A stretch of DNA of 64,000 nt from positions 124,001 to 188,000 of the forward strand of contig SCOI01000014.1 in assembly GCA_005503085.1 (NCBI GenBank), read 5' to 3'. Of the stretch, positions 1 through 8,750 are shown in pieces; position 1 is the stretch's first letter; every line of letters starts with the position of its first letter. The notes under the pieces were generated by a model, which had not been told where the DNA came from, ran no database searches, and was given only the letters and a program-made list of their open reading frames with translations. This DNA comes from Burkholderiales bacterium C2. Lineage in GTDB: Bacteria; Pseudomonadota; Gammaproteobacteria; Burkholderiales; Burkholderiaceae_C. The position numbers and the translations under genes were made by a program.

Positions 1-175
1 AGCGTTCGAGCACGAAGACCGCGCCCAGCAAGGCGGCGCGGGCGCGGCAGGGGTCGCGCTGGCGCATCGCAGCGCGCAGCTTGGGCAGGGCCAGCGCCGG
101 ATGGCGCATCACGATGCGCTCCCAGCGCGCCCTCTCAGCCAAACCCAGTGTGGATCCCAGATCGGTCTTGTTCAT
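1..175 (-). CDS. Hypothetical protein, N-terminal 58 residues only
   Basis: An open frame runs from an ATG at 175 off the left edge of the window. It begins MNKTDLGSTLGLAERARW and is rich in Arg, Ala and Leu. A GGAAG ribosome-binding sequence lies about seven bases upstream, which supports the start. It follows aspS on the same strand but is separated from it by a terminator hairpin, so it is probably its own transcription unit. I do not recognise the family; too little is present to assign a function. Confidence 0.5.
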   Translation of the reverse strand, partial: MNKTDLGSTLGLAERARWERIVMRHPALALPKLRAAMRQRDPCRARAALLGAVFVLER

Positions 176-215
176 GCCTGCTTCCAGATGCGAGGCGCAC
201 AGCATAGCCGGGACG

Positions 216-240
216 AAAAAAGAGCGCCCTCGGGCGCTCT
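216..240 (-). terminator. Rho-independent terminator of aspS
   Basis: On the minus strand a GC-rich inverted repeat (AGAGCGCCC paired with GGGCGCTCT) is followed directly by six T residues. It lies 26 bases past the aspS stop codon, the classic layout of an intrinsic terminator. Confidence 0.85.
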
Positions 241-266
241 CTCCTTCATCACCCGAGTCTCGCGCT

Positions 267-2063
267 TCAGGCCGGCGTCACGCCAGCGGCATTGCGCAGG
301 CGGATGTGCAGCTCGCGCAGCTGCTTCTCGTCGACATGGCTCGGTGCGCCGGTCAGCAGGCACTGGGCGCGCTGGGTCTTCGGGAAAGCGATCACGTCGC
401 GGATCGAATCGGCCTTGGTCATCATCGTGACAATGCGATCCAGGCCAAAGGCCAGGCCGCCGTGCGGGGGCGCGCCGTACTGGAGCGCGTCCAGCAGGAA
501 GCCGAACTTCTCCTGCGCTTCCTCGGGGCCGATGTTCAGCGCGCTGAACACCTTGCTCTGCACCTCGGCCTTGTGGATGCGCACCGAGCCACCGCCCAGT
601 TCCCAGCCGTTGAGCACCATGTCGTAGGCCTTGGCGATGCACTCGCCCGGGCTGGTGGTCATCAGGTCCTCGTGGCCGTCCTTGGGCGCGGTGAAGGGGT
701 GGTGCACCGCGTTCCAGCGACCGCCCTCCTCGTCCTGCTCGAACATCGGGAAGTCCACCACCCAAAGCGGCGCCCAAACATCGTTGAACAGGCCCGTGCT
801 CTTGCCGAACTCGCTGTGGCCGATCTTCAGGCGCAGCGCGCCGATGCCGTCGTTGACGACCTTGGCCTTGTCGGCACCGAAGAAGATCAGGTCGCCGTCC
901 TGCGCGCCAGTGCGGCTCAGGATGTCGGCAATCGCCTGGTCGTGCAGGTTCTTGACGATGGGGCTTTGCAGGCCTTCGCGACCCTTGGCCACCTCGTTGA
1001 CCTTGATCCAGGCCAGACCCTTGGCGCCGTAGATCTTGACGAACTCGGTGTAACTGTCGATCTCGCCTCGGCTCATCGCCGCGCCGCCGGGCACACGCAG
1101 CGCGACGACGCGGCCGCCCTTGGTGGTGGCCGGGGTCGAGAAGACCTTGAAGTCGACATCGCCCATCACATCGGTCAGCTCGGTGAACTCGAGCTTGACG
1201 CGCAGGTCGGGCTTGTCCGAACCGAAGCGGTGCATCGCTTCCGAGTACTTCATCACCGGGTAGTCGCCCAGCTCGACGTTCAGCGCCTTGCGGAAGACAT
1301 GGCGGATCATGCCCTCGAACATCGCGCGGATCTCTTCTTCGGTCAGGAAGGAGGTCTCGATATCGATCTGCGTGAACTCGGGCTGGCGATCGGCGCGCAG
1401 ATCCTCGTCGCGGAAGCACTTGGTGATCTGGTAGTAGCGGTCGAAGCCGGCCACCATCAGGAGCTGCTTAAACAGCTGGGGCGACTGCGGCAGCGCGAAG
1501 AACATGCCGTCGTGGACGCGGCTGGGCACCAGATAGTCGCGCGCACCTTCCGGCGTGCTCTTGGTGAGCATCGGGGTCTCGATGTCGACAAAGCCCTGCT
1601 CGTCGAGGAACTTGCGCACCTCCATGGCCACGCGGTAGCGCAGCATCATGTTGTTCTGCATGTAAGGGCGGCGCAGATCCAGCACGCGATGCGTCAGGCG
1701 CGTCGTCTCCGACAGGTTCTCATCGTCGAGTTGGAACGGAGGCGTCACCGAGGGGTTCAGCACTTCCAGCTCCAGGCACAGCACCTCGACCTTGCCGCTG
1801 GTCAGGGCCACATTCTCGGTGCCGGCCGGGCGCGCACGCACCTTGCCGACGATCTTCAGGCAGAACTCGTTGCGCACATCGGATGCGATCTTGAACATCT
1901 CGGCGCGATCGGGGTCGCAGACGATCTGCACGATGCCTTCGCGATCGCGCAGGTCGATGAAGATCACGCCGCCATGGTCGCGGCGGCGGTGGGCCCAGCC
2001 CATCAGGGTCACGGTTTGGTCGAGCAGCTTCTCGCTGACTTGGCCGGCATAACAGGTTCGCAT
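267..2063 (-). CDS. aspS: Aspartate--tRNA ligase (probably non-discriminating type)
   Basis: Class II aminoacyl-tRNA synthetase, 598 aa, the normal length for bacterial AspRS; it charges tRNA with aspartate in the cytoplasm. Visible landmarks are the N-terminal OB-fold anticodon-binding domain (about 1-110), motif 2 around [16 protein letters not shown], the bacterial GAD insertion in the middle, and motif 3 [11 protein letters not shown] near the C-terminus. The ATG at 2063 is preceded by GGAG at a good spacing. In the OB-fold the segment HRRRDHGG carries His30, where discriminating enzymes such as that of E. coli have Leu; His here is typical of AspRS that also charges tRNA-Asn, to be corrected by GatCAB. 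That specificity call is an inference. It ends in a clear terminator at 216-240. Confidence 0.97.
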   Translation of the reverse strand: MRTCYAGQVSEKLLDQTVTLMGWAHRRRDHGGVIFIDLRDREGIVQIVCDPDRAEMFKIASDVRNEFCLKIVGKVRARPAGTENVALTSGKVEVLCLELEVLNPSVTPPFQLDDENLSETTRLTHRVLDLRRPYMQNNMMLRYRVAMEVRKFLDEQGFVDIETPMLTKSTPEGARDYLVPSRVHDGMFFALPQSPQLFKQLLMVAGFDRYYQITKCFRDEDLRADRQPEFTQIDIETSFLTEEEIRAMFEGMIRHVFRKALNVELGDYPVMKYSEAMHRFGSDKPDLRVKLEFTELTDVMGDVDFKVFSTPATTKGGRVVALRVPGGAAMSRGEIDSYTEFVKIYGAKGLAWIKVNEVAKGREGLQSPIVKNLHDQAIADILSRTGAQDGDLIFFGADKAKVVNDGIGALRLKIGHSEFGKSTGLFNDVWAPLWVVDFPMFEQDEEGGRWNAVHHPFTAPKDGHEDLMTTSPGECIAKAYDMVLNGWELGGGSVRIHKAEVQSKVFSALNIGPEEAQEKFGFLLDALQYGAPPHGGLAFGLDRIVTMMTKADSIRDVIAFPKTQRAQCLLTGAPSHVDEKQLRELHIRLRNAAGVTPA

Positions 2064-2165
2064 GGTGTTCTCCGAAATCTTGGGTGGCCGCTGGGTCGGG
2101 CGCGGCCGGGGGTCATGTCTTGTGGGGCGCTGGCGGGGTTTCTCGGTCAGGAACCGGCCCCCTCA

Positions 2166-2195
2166 GGGCTGAGCACTTGCCGGGGTGCTCAGCCC
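2166..2195 (-). terminator. Perfect 11-bp hairpin between the DUF502 gene and aspS
   Basis: GGGCTGAGCAC and GTGCTCAGCCC form a perfect inverted repeat with an 8-base loop, two bases past the DUF502 stop codon. No T-run follows on the minus strand, so it is either a weak or Rho-assisted terminator or an RNA-stabilising hairpin ahead of aspS. Confidence 0.4.
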
Positions 2196-2197
2196 GG

Positions 2198-2830
2198 TCA
2201 ATTTCGGGCCACTCCAGGCTCGGACGGCGGCACCACACCCATCGAGATGATGTGCTTGAGGGCGGCGTCGACGCTCATGTCCAGCGGCCGCACACTGGCG
2301 CGCGGCATCATCAGGAAAAAGCCCGAGGTCGGGTTGGGCGTGGTCGGCACATAGAGGCTGACATGCTCTTCGGCGAAATGCCGGGCCGCCTCATGGCTGG
2401 GCCGGCCGGTGACGAAGGCAATCGTCCACGAGCCCTGGTGCGGGTACTGCACCAGTACCGCCTCGCGAAAGGCATTGCCGCTGCTGGAGAACAGCGTGTC
2501 CGAGACCTGCTTGACCGAGTTGTAGATGCTCTTGACGATGGGCGTGTTGGACAGCACCCGGTGCCACTGGCGGAACAGCCACTGGCCGAAGATATTCGTC
2601 ACGAACACGCCGGTCAGCAGCAGCGCGGTCACCAGAATCACCAGACCCAGGCCTGGGATATGACGCAGGGTCTCGATGCTGGCGTGCAGACTTTGCGGCA
2701 GCAGCGCCTGCGAGGCGCTCAGCAAGGCCGCGAACACGGCATCGATGATGCCCAGCACCCACATCAGCACCCAGATGGTGATGGCCAGCGGCAGCCAGAC
2801 CAGCAGGCCGGCGATGATGTACTTCTTCAC
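2198..2830 (-). CDS. DUF502 family inner-membrane protein
   Basis: A 210-aa protein with two N-terminal hydrophobic segments (about 4-38 and 62-88), followed by a soluble part containing NTPIVKSIYNSVKQV and a conserved FVTGRPS region. This matches the DUF502 family (COG2928), membrane proteins of unknown biochemical role that are very often encoded beside aspS, FmdB and ubiquinone genes in Burkholderiales. The start at 2830 (MKKYIIAG) immediately precedes the first membrane segment. The gene lies 27 bases downstream of the FmdB gene, so the two are probably co-transcribed. The C-terminus ends in a short polar tail without motif. Confidence 0.9.
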   Translation of the reverse strand: MKKYIIAGLLVWLPLAITIWVLMWVLGIIDAVFAALLSASQALLPQSLHASIETLRHIPGLGLVILVTALLLTGVFVTNIFGQWLFRQWHRVLSNTPIVKSIYNSVKQVSDTLFSSSGNAFREAVLVQYPHQGSWTIAFVTGRPSHEAARHFAEEHVSLYVPTTPNPTSGFFLMMPRASVRPLDMSVDAALKHIISMGVVPPSEPGVARN

Positions 2831-2857
2831 AGGACTCCTCGCGGGCCGGCACCGGGC

Positions 2858-3142
2858 TCAGTGACTGGCACAGGAGCTCCCGCAGGTGTGCGTGCTGGCG
2901 GCCGGCTCGCTGCTGGCCGGCGCGGCCGGTGCAGCTGCAGCGGCTGCGGGGGCGGCCGCGCCGCCCTTGAAATCGGTGGCATACCAGCCCGAACCCTTGA
3001 GCTGGAATCCGGCCGCCGTGACCTGCTTGGCAAAGCTCTCGGCCCCGCAGGCCGGGCAGGTGGACAGCGGTGCGTCAGACATCTTCTGCAGCACATCCTT
3101 GGCGTGACCGCAGGAGGCACAGCGGTAGGCGTAGATAGGCAT
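2858..3142 (-). CDS. FmdB-family zinc ribbon protein
   Basis: Small 94-aa protein starting MPIYAYRCASCGHAKDVLQK, the hallmark of the FmdB/Zn-ribbon family: two CxxC knuckles (CASC at 8-11 and CPAC at 34-37) that should hold one zinc. The N-terminal 60 residues are the conserved domain; the rest is an Ala/Pro-rich linker ending in an extra Cys/His tail (CGSSCASH). The family is named from a formamidase-operon regulator but its general function is unknown. It leads a likely two-gene unit with the DUF502 gene. The upstream terminator separates it from the symporter gene. Confidence 0.9.
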   Translation of the reverse strand: MPIYAYRCASCGHAKDVLQKMSDAPLSTCPACGAESFAKQVTAAGFQLKGSGWYATDFKGGAAAPAAAAAAPAAPASSEPAASTHTCGSSCASH

Positions 3143-3170
3143 GGTCTAAACCGTTGATTTGAAACGCGAA

Positions 3171-3201
3171 ATTATAAGGGCCGGCGCAGCGGCGCCGGCC
3201 C
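3171..3201 (-). terminator. Intrinsic terminator of the symporter gene
   Basis: A perfect 10-bp stem (GGGCCGGCGC / GCGCCGGCCC) with a four-base loop, followed on the minus strand by TTATAATTT. It lies just past the symporter stop codon. The AT stretch after the stem contains a TATAAT that could double as a -10 box for the FmdB gene, but no convincing -35 is present. Confidence 0.65.
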
Positions 3202-3236
3202 CCGGGAGATTCAGACGCGAAATCCCAGGGCAAATC

Positions 3237-4718
3237 TCAGTGCTTGTGGCCGTGCGCCAGCGCCTGCTCGTGCTTGATGGCCGCCTCGATCGAATGGCCG
3301 GCGGGCTTGAGCAGTTGCGGCGCCAGCGAGCCCAGCAGCATGCCGATCACCGAGGCGGCAAAACCCACCAGTTGCGGCGGCACCATGGCCTCGGCTGCGG
3401 TCATTTCGGCGCCGATCCAGAACAGCAGGCCCAGCAGGATGGAACAGAACGCGCCTTGGGTGGAGGCGCGCTTCCAGAAGGCACCGGCCACCAGCGGCAC
3501 GAAGGCCGCCACCAGGGTCACCTTGTAGGCGTTCTGCACCATCTCGTACATGGTCGAGCGCGAGTTCAGCGCGAACAGCAGCGCGCCCAGCGTGAAAGTC
3601 ACCAGCACGATGCGCAGGGTCAGCAGGAACTGCCTGTCGCTCATATGCGGGGCGAAGGGCTTGAGCACGTTTTCGGTGAAGGTGGCGGTGGGCGCCAGCA
3701 GGGTGCCGCTGGCGGTCGACAAGATGGCCGACAGCAAGGCGCCGAAGAACATCACCTGCACCCAGACCGGCATCTTGTTGAGGATCAGGTCCGGCAGGAT
3801 GCGCTGCACCGCGCGGCCGTCCTCCGAGCCGAACAGCTGGGCCAGATTCGGGTCCATCACCAGGGCCGAGTAGGCGATGTAGATCGGTACGGCGGCAAAC
3901 AGCAGGTAGACACTGGCGCCGATCACGGTGCCGCGCACCGCGGTCTTCTCGTCCTTGGCGCTGGTCATGCGCTGAAACACGTCCTGCTGGGGCACCGAGC
4001 CGAAGGCCACGGTCAGAAAGCCCGCCGCAATCGCCCAGATCATCGCCCCGTCCGCCTCCGGCGGGATCAAGTTCAGCTTGCCGGCCTCGATTGCATGCGA
4101 GACCACCGGGCCGACGCCGCCGGCCAGATCACCCACCATATAGGCCACCAGGCTCAGGCCGATGATGATGATGACGGTCTGGAAAAGATCGGTGAAGGCC
4201 ACCGACCACATGCCGCCAAACATCGTGTAGACCATCACGATGGCCGCGCCACCGAGGATTGCGTGGTTGAGCTCGATCGCGCCGCCCGACAGGATGTGAA
4301 TCACCAGGCCTAGCGCCGTCATCTGGGCCGAGGTCCAGCCCAAATAGCTCAGTGTGATCGCGATGCTGGTCAGCACCTCGACGCCCTTGCCATAGCGCTT
4401 CTTGTAGAAGTCGCCGATGGTCAGCAGGTTCAGCCGGTAGAACAGCCGGGCGAACAGCAGGGCTGCCAGGAACAGCGCCGCCGAGGCGCCGAAGGGGTCG
4501 CCGGGGATGCCCGACAGGCCGTCCATCGCGAAGGTGGCGGATACCGCCAGCACCGTCTCGGCGCCGAACCAGGTGGCGAACACCGTGGCCACATTCATGT
4601 ACAGCGGCAGGCTGCGACCGGCCACCAGATAGTCCTTGGCGTTGTGCACGCGGCGCGCGGCAAACAGGCCGATGCCTATCGTGATCAGCATGTAGAGAAC
4701 GACAAAGGTCACCAGCAC
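3237..4718 (-). CDS. Sodium:solute symporter (SSS family)
   Basis: A 493-aa polytopic membrane protein with about 13 hydrophobic segments. The N-terminal GRSLPLYMNVATVFATWFGAE stretch (kept short here), a GDFYKKRYG loop and the FGALLSAILSTASGTLLAPTA region with paired small and hydroxyl residues are typical of sodium/solute symporters of the SSS family (the PutP/PanF fold). The substrate cannot be read from sequence. The start is a GTG at 4718: GGGAG lies at proper spacing, and an in-frame TGA occurs upstream. The C-terminus is His-rich (HEQALAHGHKH). The sensor-kinase gene lies 94 bases upstream on the same strand, so the kinase may sense or control what this carrier imports (inference). Confidence 0.9.
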   Translation of the reverse strand: MLVTFVVLYMLITIGIGLFAARRVHNAKDYLVAGRSLPLYMNVATVFATWFGAETVLAVSATFAMDGLSGIPGDPFGASAALFLAALLFARLFYRLNLLTIGDFYKKRYGKGVEVLTSIAITLSYLGWTSAQMTALGLVIHILSGGAIELNHAILGGAAIVMVYTMFGGMWSVAFTDLFQTVIIIIGLSLVAYMVGDLAGGVGPVVSHAIEAGKLNLIPPEADGAMIWAIAAGFLTVAFGSVPQQDVFQRMTSAKDEKTAVRGTVIGASVYLLFAAVPIYIAYSALVMDPNLAQLFGSEDGRAVQRILPDLILNKMPVWVQVMFFGALLSAILSTASGTLLAPTATFTENVLKPFAPHMSDRQFLLTLRIVLVTFTLGALLFALNSRSTMYEMVQNAYKVTLVAAFVPLVAGAFWKRASTQGAFCSILLGLLFWIGAEMTAAEAMVPPQLVGFAASVIGMLLGSLAPQLLKPAGHSIEAAIKHEQALAHGHKH

Positions 4719-4812
4719 GGCCGAGCTCCCATCAGGTTGACAACATCAATCCGCCAACACCAGCGCAAGATCCGCGCCAGCACCAACACAAAAAAGCGCG
4801 CAAGTGTAGCCC

Positions 4813-7800
4813 TCAATCGGCCGACTTGGGCGCCACCAGGGGCAAGAGCAGCTCGAAGCAGCAGCCCTGCCCGGCCTCGCTGCGCACGCTGATCTGCCCG
4901 CCCAGCAGCGAGTGCACGATGGTGTAACAGATGTGCAGGCCCAGGCCACTGCCGCCGCTGCCCAGCTTGGTGGTGAAGAAGGGGTCGAAAACCCGGCCAA
5001 GATGCTCGGGCGCGATGCCGGCGCCGTTGTCGCTGAAGCGCAGCCGCAGCTGCGCGCTAGCCTGCAGCTCAGCCTGCAAGACCATCAGCCCGCCCGGCCG
5101 CTCACCGAAACCGTGCAGCAGCGCATTGAGCACCAGGTTGCTCAGCACCTGGCCCAGCGGGCCGGGATAGCTGTCCATCACCAGGCCCTCGGGCACCTCC
5201 AGGCGCAGTTGGTGCTCGTCGCGGCGCAGGCGGTTGGCCAGAGTCAGCGCCACCTCCTCGCAGACCTTGCGCAGCTCGAAGCGGCGGCGCTGGTCCGAGG
5301 TCTGGTCCACCGCCAGCTGCTTGAAGCTCGCCACCAGCCGGGCCGCGCTGTCCAAGCTGCGCACCAGCAGGCCGGCCGACTCTTGGGTGCTGGCGCAAAA
5401 GCGCTCCAGCTCGGAGCGTCGCAGCGTGCCATTGCCGGCCTGCTCGGCAAAGCGGCGGCTGTTGTCGTCCAGCGTGCTGGCCACCAGCAGGCTGTTGCCT
5501 ATGGGAGTGTTCAGCTCATGGGCCACGCCGGCCACCAGCGCGCCCAGCGACGCCAGCTTCTCCTGCTGCACCAGCATGGTCTGCGTCAGCTGCAAGCGCC
5601 GGTAGGCCTCGGCATTGTCCAGCGCCACCGCCGCATAGGCGCCCAGCGTGCGCAGCATGTCCAGATCGGTCTCGGTGTAGGCATCGGCACGTTCGCTGAG
5701 CACGCTGACGACGCCGACCACCTGCTGCTTCAGCAGCATAGGCACATACAGGGCCGAACGCGCCTGCCCCGGCTCGGCCCCGCTTTCCAGCTGCAGCCGC
5801 TGCTGGCCGACACGCTGGCGCGTCACGGCGTCGAGTTCGCGGTTGTCGCGATCGAGATCGCCGATGCGCAGCTCGCATGCACCCAGCACGCATTGGGTGG
5901 CCGGCTGCTCGGCCGCGTCGAGGCTGCGCTGATAAGGCTTGAAGCGCTCGCCGCGCTGCATCACGAAGTCGAAGTCGATGCGCCGCTCGTCCCAACGCAC
6001 CAGGCCGATGCCGAAGGCGCCTGCATCCATCAGCGTCTCGACATGACGGTACAGTGTTTGCGAGATCGCCTCGGCATCCAGCGAAGCGGTGATCTGGCGC
6101 CCGATCTCGCTGAGCAGAGCGATGTTGTGGCGGGCCCGCTCGGCGCCGCGCTTTTCCTGCTCCACCTCGGCGGTGCGCTGCACCACTTCGCTCTCCAGCC
6201 GCAGCTGCGCGGCGCGCAGCGCACGCAGGCGCAGCCGCCAGGCCAGCGCCAGCACCGCGAGCAGCAGCAACGCCATGCCCACGCGAAAGCCGGCATGGCG
6301 CCACCAGGGCGGTGTCATCTCCAGGCTCAGCAGCAGCCGCTGTGGCCCCCAGACCCCGTCCGGGCTGGCCGCTTTCGCATACAGGCGGTAGCGGCCTGGA
6401 TCCAGATTCGTGTAGGTGACCAGACCCTCGCCCGCCGCGCCCTCGATCCAGTTCTGATCGAAGCCTTCGAGCCGCCAGGCATAGCGCGCCAGGCCGTGCT
6501 GGTAGAAATGCAGTGCACTCAGCTCAAAGCTGAGCATGGCCTCGCGGTGGCTCAGCGTCAGCTCGCGCAGCTCGGCCAGCGGCGTCTGCAGGCGCAGCGG
6601 CGCTGCCTCGCCCGGCCGGGGCTCGGCCAGCAGCGAGCGATTGAACACCCGCAGATCGGACAGCTGCACCACCGGCCCGGTCGGGTTGTCGCGCAGCGTT
6701 TGCGGATGAAAGTGCAGCAGGCCCTGGGCGCCGTAGAACAGACTGCCATCGCTGCCCTGGGCCGAGGCGCCGAAATTGAAGGCACCGTCAAAACGCCCGC
6801 TGCGCGAGGGATAGAGCCGTGCCTGGCCGCGGTTGGGGTCTAGCCGCAGCAGGCCCTGCGGGCTGCTCATCCAGAGCGCGCCGTCGGCAGCCGCCTCCAG
6901 ACTGTTGACCCAGCCCTTGGGCATGCCGGCCACGCCGCGCCAAGACTGCAGGCGCCAGCCCTCGCCACCGTCCTCAACCAGCTGATACAGCCCCAGCTGG
7001 GTGCCCAGCCAGAGGCGGCCGGCGCCATCCTGGCGCAGGCTTTGCACCATCAGCTCCTGCGGTGTCGGCATCTGCGCATCGGGCCGCAGCGGCTGGACAA
7101 AGCCCTCGCGCCGCTCGTCCCAGAGCTGCAGCCCGCCCTTGCTGCCCACCCAGAGCCGGCCCTCACGGTCCTGCAGCAGGCAGTCGATCGTGTCGTGGCT
7201 CAGCGCCGGGGCCGCCGAGCTGCTGCGGAAAGTCCGCAGGCTGCCATCGGGCGAGAGCCGGTGCAGGCCGGCAGCGCTGGCGACCCACAGCCGGCCCTGG
7301 GCGTCCAGCAGCATCGCGCTGATCGACAGGCCGGCCGGTGCGCTCGTGCCCAGCTCGATGCGGCGGGCCCGCCGGCCCGGCAGCTCCAACAGCCACAGCC
7401 CGCCCTCGCCGCCCACCCACAGTCCCTTGCCGGGCTGCTGCAGCAAGGCCTTAATATGGGTGATCGGCAGCTGCGCCGCGCTCAGCCGCTCGACAGCGCC
7501 GCTGGGTAGATGCAGCCGGTTCAGACCGCCGCCATAAGTGCCGATCCAGGCATGCCAGGCGCCATCAGGCAGCACCGCCTGCACCTGGGGGTGCGACAGG
7601 CTGCCGGGCTCGCCGGGCACCGCCAGATAGCTGCGAAAGCCGGCGCTGCCCAGATCGGCCAGATTGAGCCCGCCGCCCCAGGTGCCAACCCACAGCACGC
7701 CGCTGCGATCCTGGTAGATCGAGGCCACACCGTCGTGGCTGAGGCTGCGGGGCATGGCCGCGTGATGGCCGAAATGCTCGGCGGCTGGCGCGCCGGCGCG

Positions 7801-8676
7801 CCAACGCCACAGGCCCTGGCTGCCGCTGCCTATCCAGATCGACTGCTCGGCATCGCGCCGCAGCGCGTAAATCGTGTCGCCGGGCAGACCCAGCCGGCGC
7901 GGCAGATCGCTGAGCTCGCCGCTGCGAGCATCAATCACTTGCACGCCAGCATGGGTGCCGACCCAGAGCCGCCCCTGTGCGTCGAGCGCCAGGCTGCGCA
8001 CCGCCGGCGCGCTGCCGTCCGGCGCCGGCGCCAGCGGCCACTGACGGCGCAACTGGCCGTCCGGCCCAAGCTGCAGCAGCCGCGCACCCTGCACCAGCCA
8101 CAGGCCGTCTTCGCCGTCGGCAATCATCGCGCGCAAGGATGCGGCTTGCGTTGGCAGCGTGATCGGCGTGAAGCGTCCTGAGGCCGGCTCGAAACTGAAC
8201 AGGCCGCCGGCGGCCGCGACCCACAAGCGCCCGCCACGACCGGCCAGCAGGCCGAGCACCCGGCGCTGCTGCGGCGCCAGCTGCGCCGGCAAGGCATGGC
8301 GGCGCAATCGGTCGGTGGCCAGATCGATCTGGTCCAGCCCCGCGCCGGTGCCCACCCACAAGATACCGGCCGGCGCTTCCAGCAGTGCAGTGACCAGCAC
8401 ATGGCTGAGCGTGGCCGGGTCGGCCGGGTCGGCGCTGAAGACACGGGCGCGTCGGCCGTCATGGCGCAGCAGGCCGTCGGTCGTGCCCAGCCACATCAGG
8501 CCACGGCTGTCCTGCAGCGCGCTGACCACGGCCTCATCCATCAGCCCCTGCTCGGCGCGCCAATGGTCGAAGCGCAGGGTCTGCAGCGAGTCAGCCCAGG
8601 CCGGCGCCAGCATGAACCAGCACAGCATGGCACCAAGCCAGGCATGGACGGAGGGGAGGCGACAAGGCGTCAGCAC
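4813..8676 (-). CDS. Propeller-type sensor histidine kinase (two-component regulator propeller, Y_Y_Y, GAF, HisKA, HATPase)
   Basis: A 1287-aa membrane kinase. A signal peptide (1-28) is followed by many repeats of the type LWVGTxxGLxxL, the periplasmic 'regulator propeller' blades (about 35-680), then a Y_Y_Y domain with YRLYAKAASPDGVWG (about 690-785), one membrane helix, a coiled-coil linker, a GAF domain (about 850-1010), a dimerisation helix with phospho-acceptor His1053 in HELNTPIGN, and an HATPase domain (N1184 in NALLHG, DNGAGI, and GSGLGLHI). The architecture resembles the hybrid sensors of Bacteroidetes glycan-utilisation loci, but the receiver and AraC modules are absent, so a separate response regulator is needed; none is in the window. 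The symporter gene follows on the same strand. Substrate unknown. Confidence 0.93.
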   Translation of the reverse strand: MLTPCRLPSVHAWLGAMLCWFMLAPAWADSLQTLRFDHWRAEQGLMDEAVVSALQDSRGLMWLGTTDGLLRHDGRRARVFSADPADPATLSHVLVTALLEAPAGILWVGTGAGLDQIDLATDRLRRHALPAQLAPQQRRVLGLLAGRGGRLWVAAAGGLFSFEPASGRFTPITLPTQAASLRAMIADGEDGLWLVQGARLLQLGPDGQLRRQWPLAPAPDGSAPAVRSLALDAQGRLWVGTHAGVQVIDARSGELSDLPRRLGLPGDTIYALRRDAEQSIWIGSGSQGLWRWRAGAPAAEHFGHHAAMPRSLSHDGVASIYQDRSGVLWVGTWGGGLNLADLGSAGFRSYLAVPGEPGSLSHPQVQAVLPDGAWHAWIGTYGGGLNRLHLPSGAVERLSAAQLPITHIKALLQQPGKGLWVGGEGGLWLLELPGRRARRIELGTSAPAGLSISAMLLDAQGRLWVASAAGLHRLSPDGSLRTFRSSSAAPALSHDTIDCLLQDREGRLWVGSKGGLQLWDERREGFVQPLRPDAQMPTPQELMVQSLRQDGAGRLWLGTQLGLYQLVEDGGEGWRLQSWRGVAGMPKGWVNSLEAAADGALWMSSPQGLLRLDPNRGQARLYPSRSGRFDGAFNFGASAQGSDGSLFYGAQGLLHFHPQTLRDNPTGPVVQLSDLRVFNRSLLAEPRPGEAAPLRLQTPLAELRELTLSHREAMLSFELSALHFYQHGLARYAWRLEGFDQNWIEGAAGEGLVTYTNLDPGRYRLYAKAASPDGVWGPQRLLLSLEMTPPWWRHAGFRVGMALLLLAVLALAWRLRLRALRAAQLRLESEVVQRTAEVEQEKRGAERARHNIALLSEIGRQITASLDAEAISQTLYRHVETLMDAGAFGIGLVRWDERRIDFDFVMQRGERFKPYQRSLDAAEQPATQCVLGACELRIGDLDRDNRELDAVTRQRVGQQRLQLESGAEPGQARSALYVPMLLKQQVVGVVSVLSERADAYTETDLDMLRTLGAYAAVALDNAEAYRRLQLTQTMLVQQEKLASLGALVAGVAHELNTPIGNSLLVASTLDDNSRRFAEQAGNGTLRRSELERFCASTQESAGLLVRSLDSAARLVASFKQLAVDQTSDQRRRFELRKVCEEVALTLANRLRRDEHQLRLEVPEGLVMDSYPGPLGQVLSNLVLNALLHGFGERPGGLMVLQAELQASAQLRLRFSDNGAGIAPEHLGRVFDPFFTTKLGSGGSGLGLHICYTIVHSLLGGQISVRSEAGQGCCFELLLPLVAPKSAD

Positions 8677-8750
8677 GGCCTGAGCCTAAGCGCAAAGCCG
8701 AGCCGGGCAACAGCGGTATAAGCCCGCTTGCTCGGCGATTTTCCGGGGCA

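Noticed and set aside
81-2354. A 757-codon plus-strand open frame opposite aspS
   Set aside because: aspS is unambiguous on the minus strand; the plus frame is His/Ala/Leu-rich shadow sequence.
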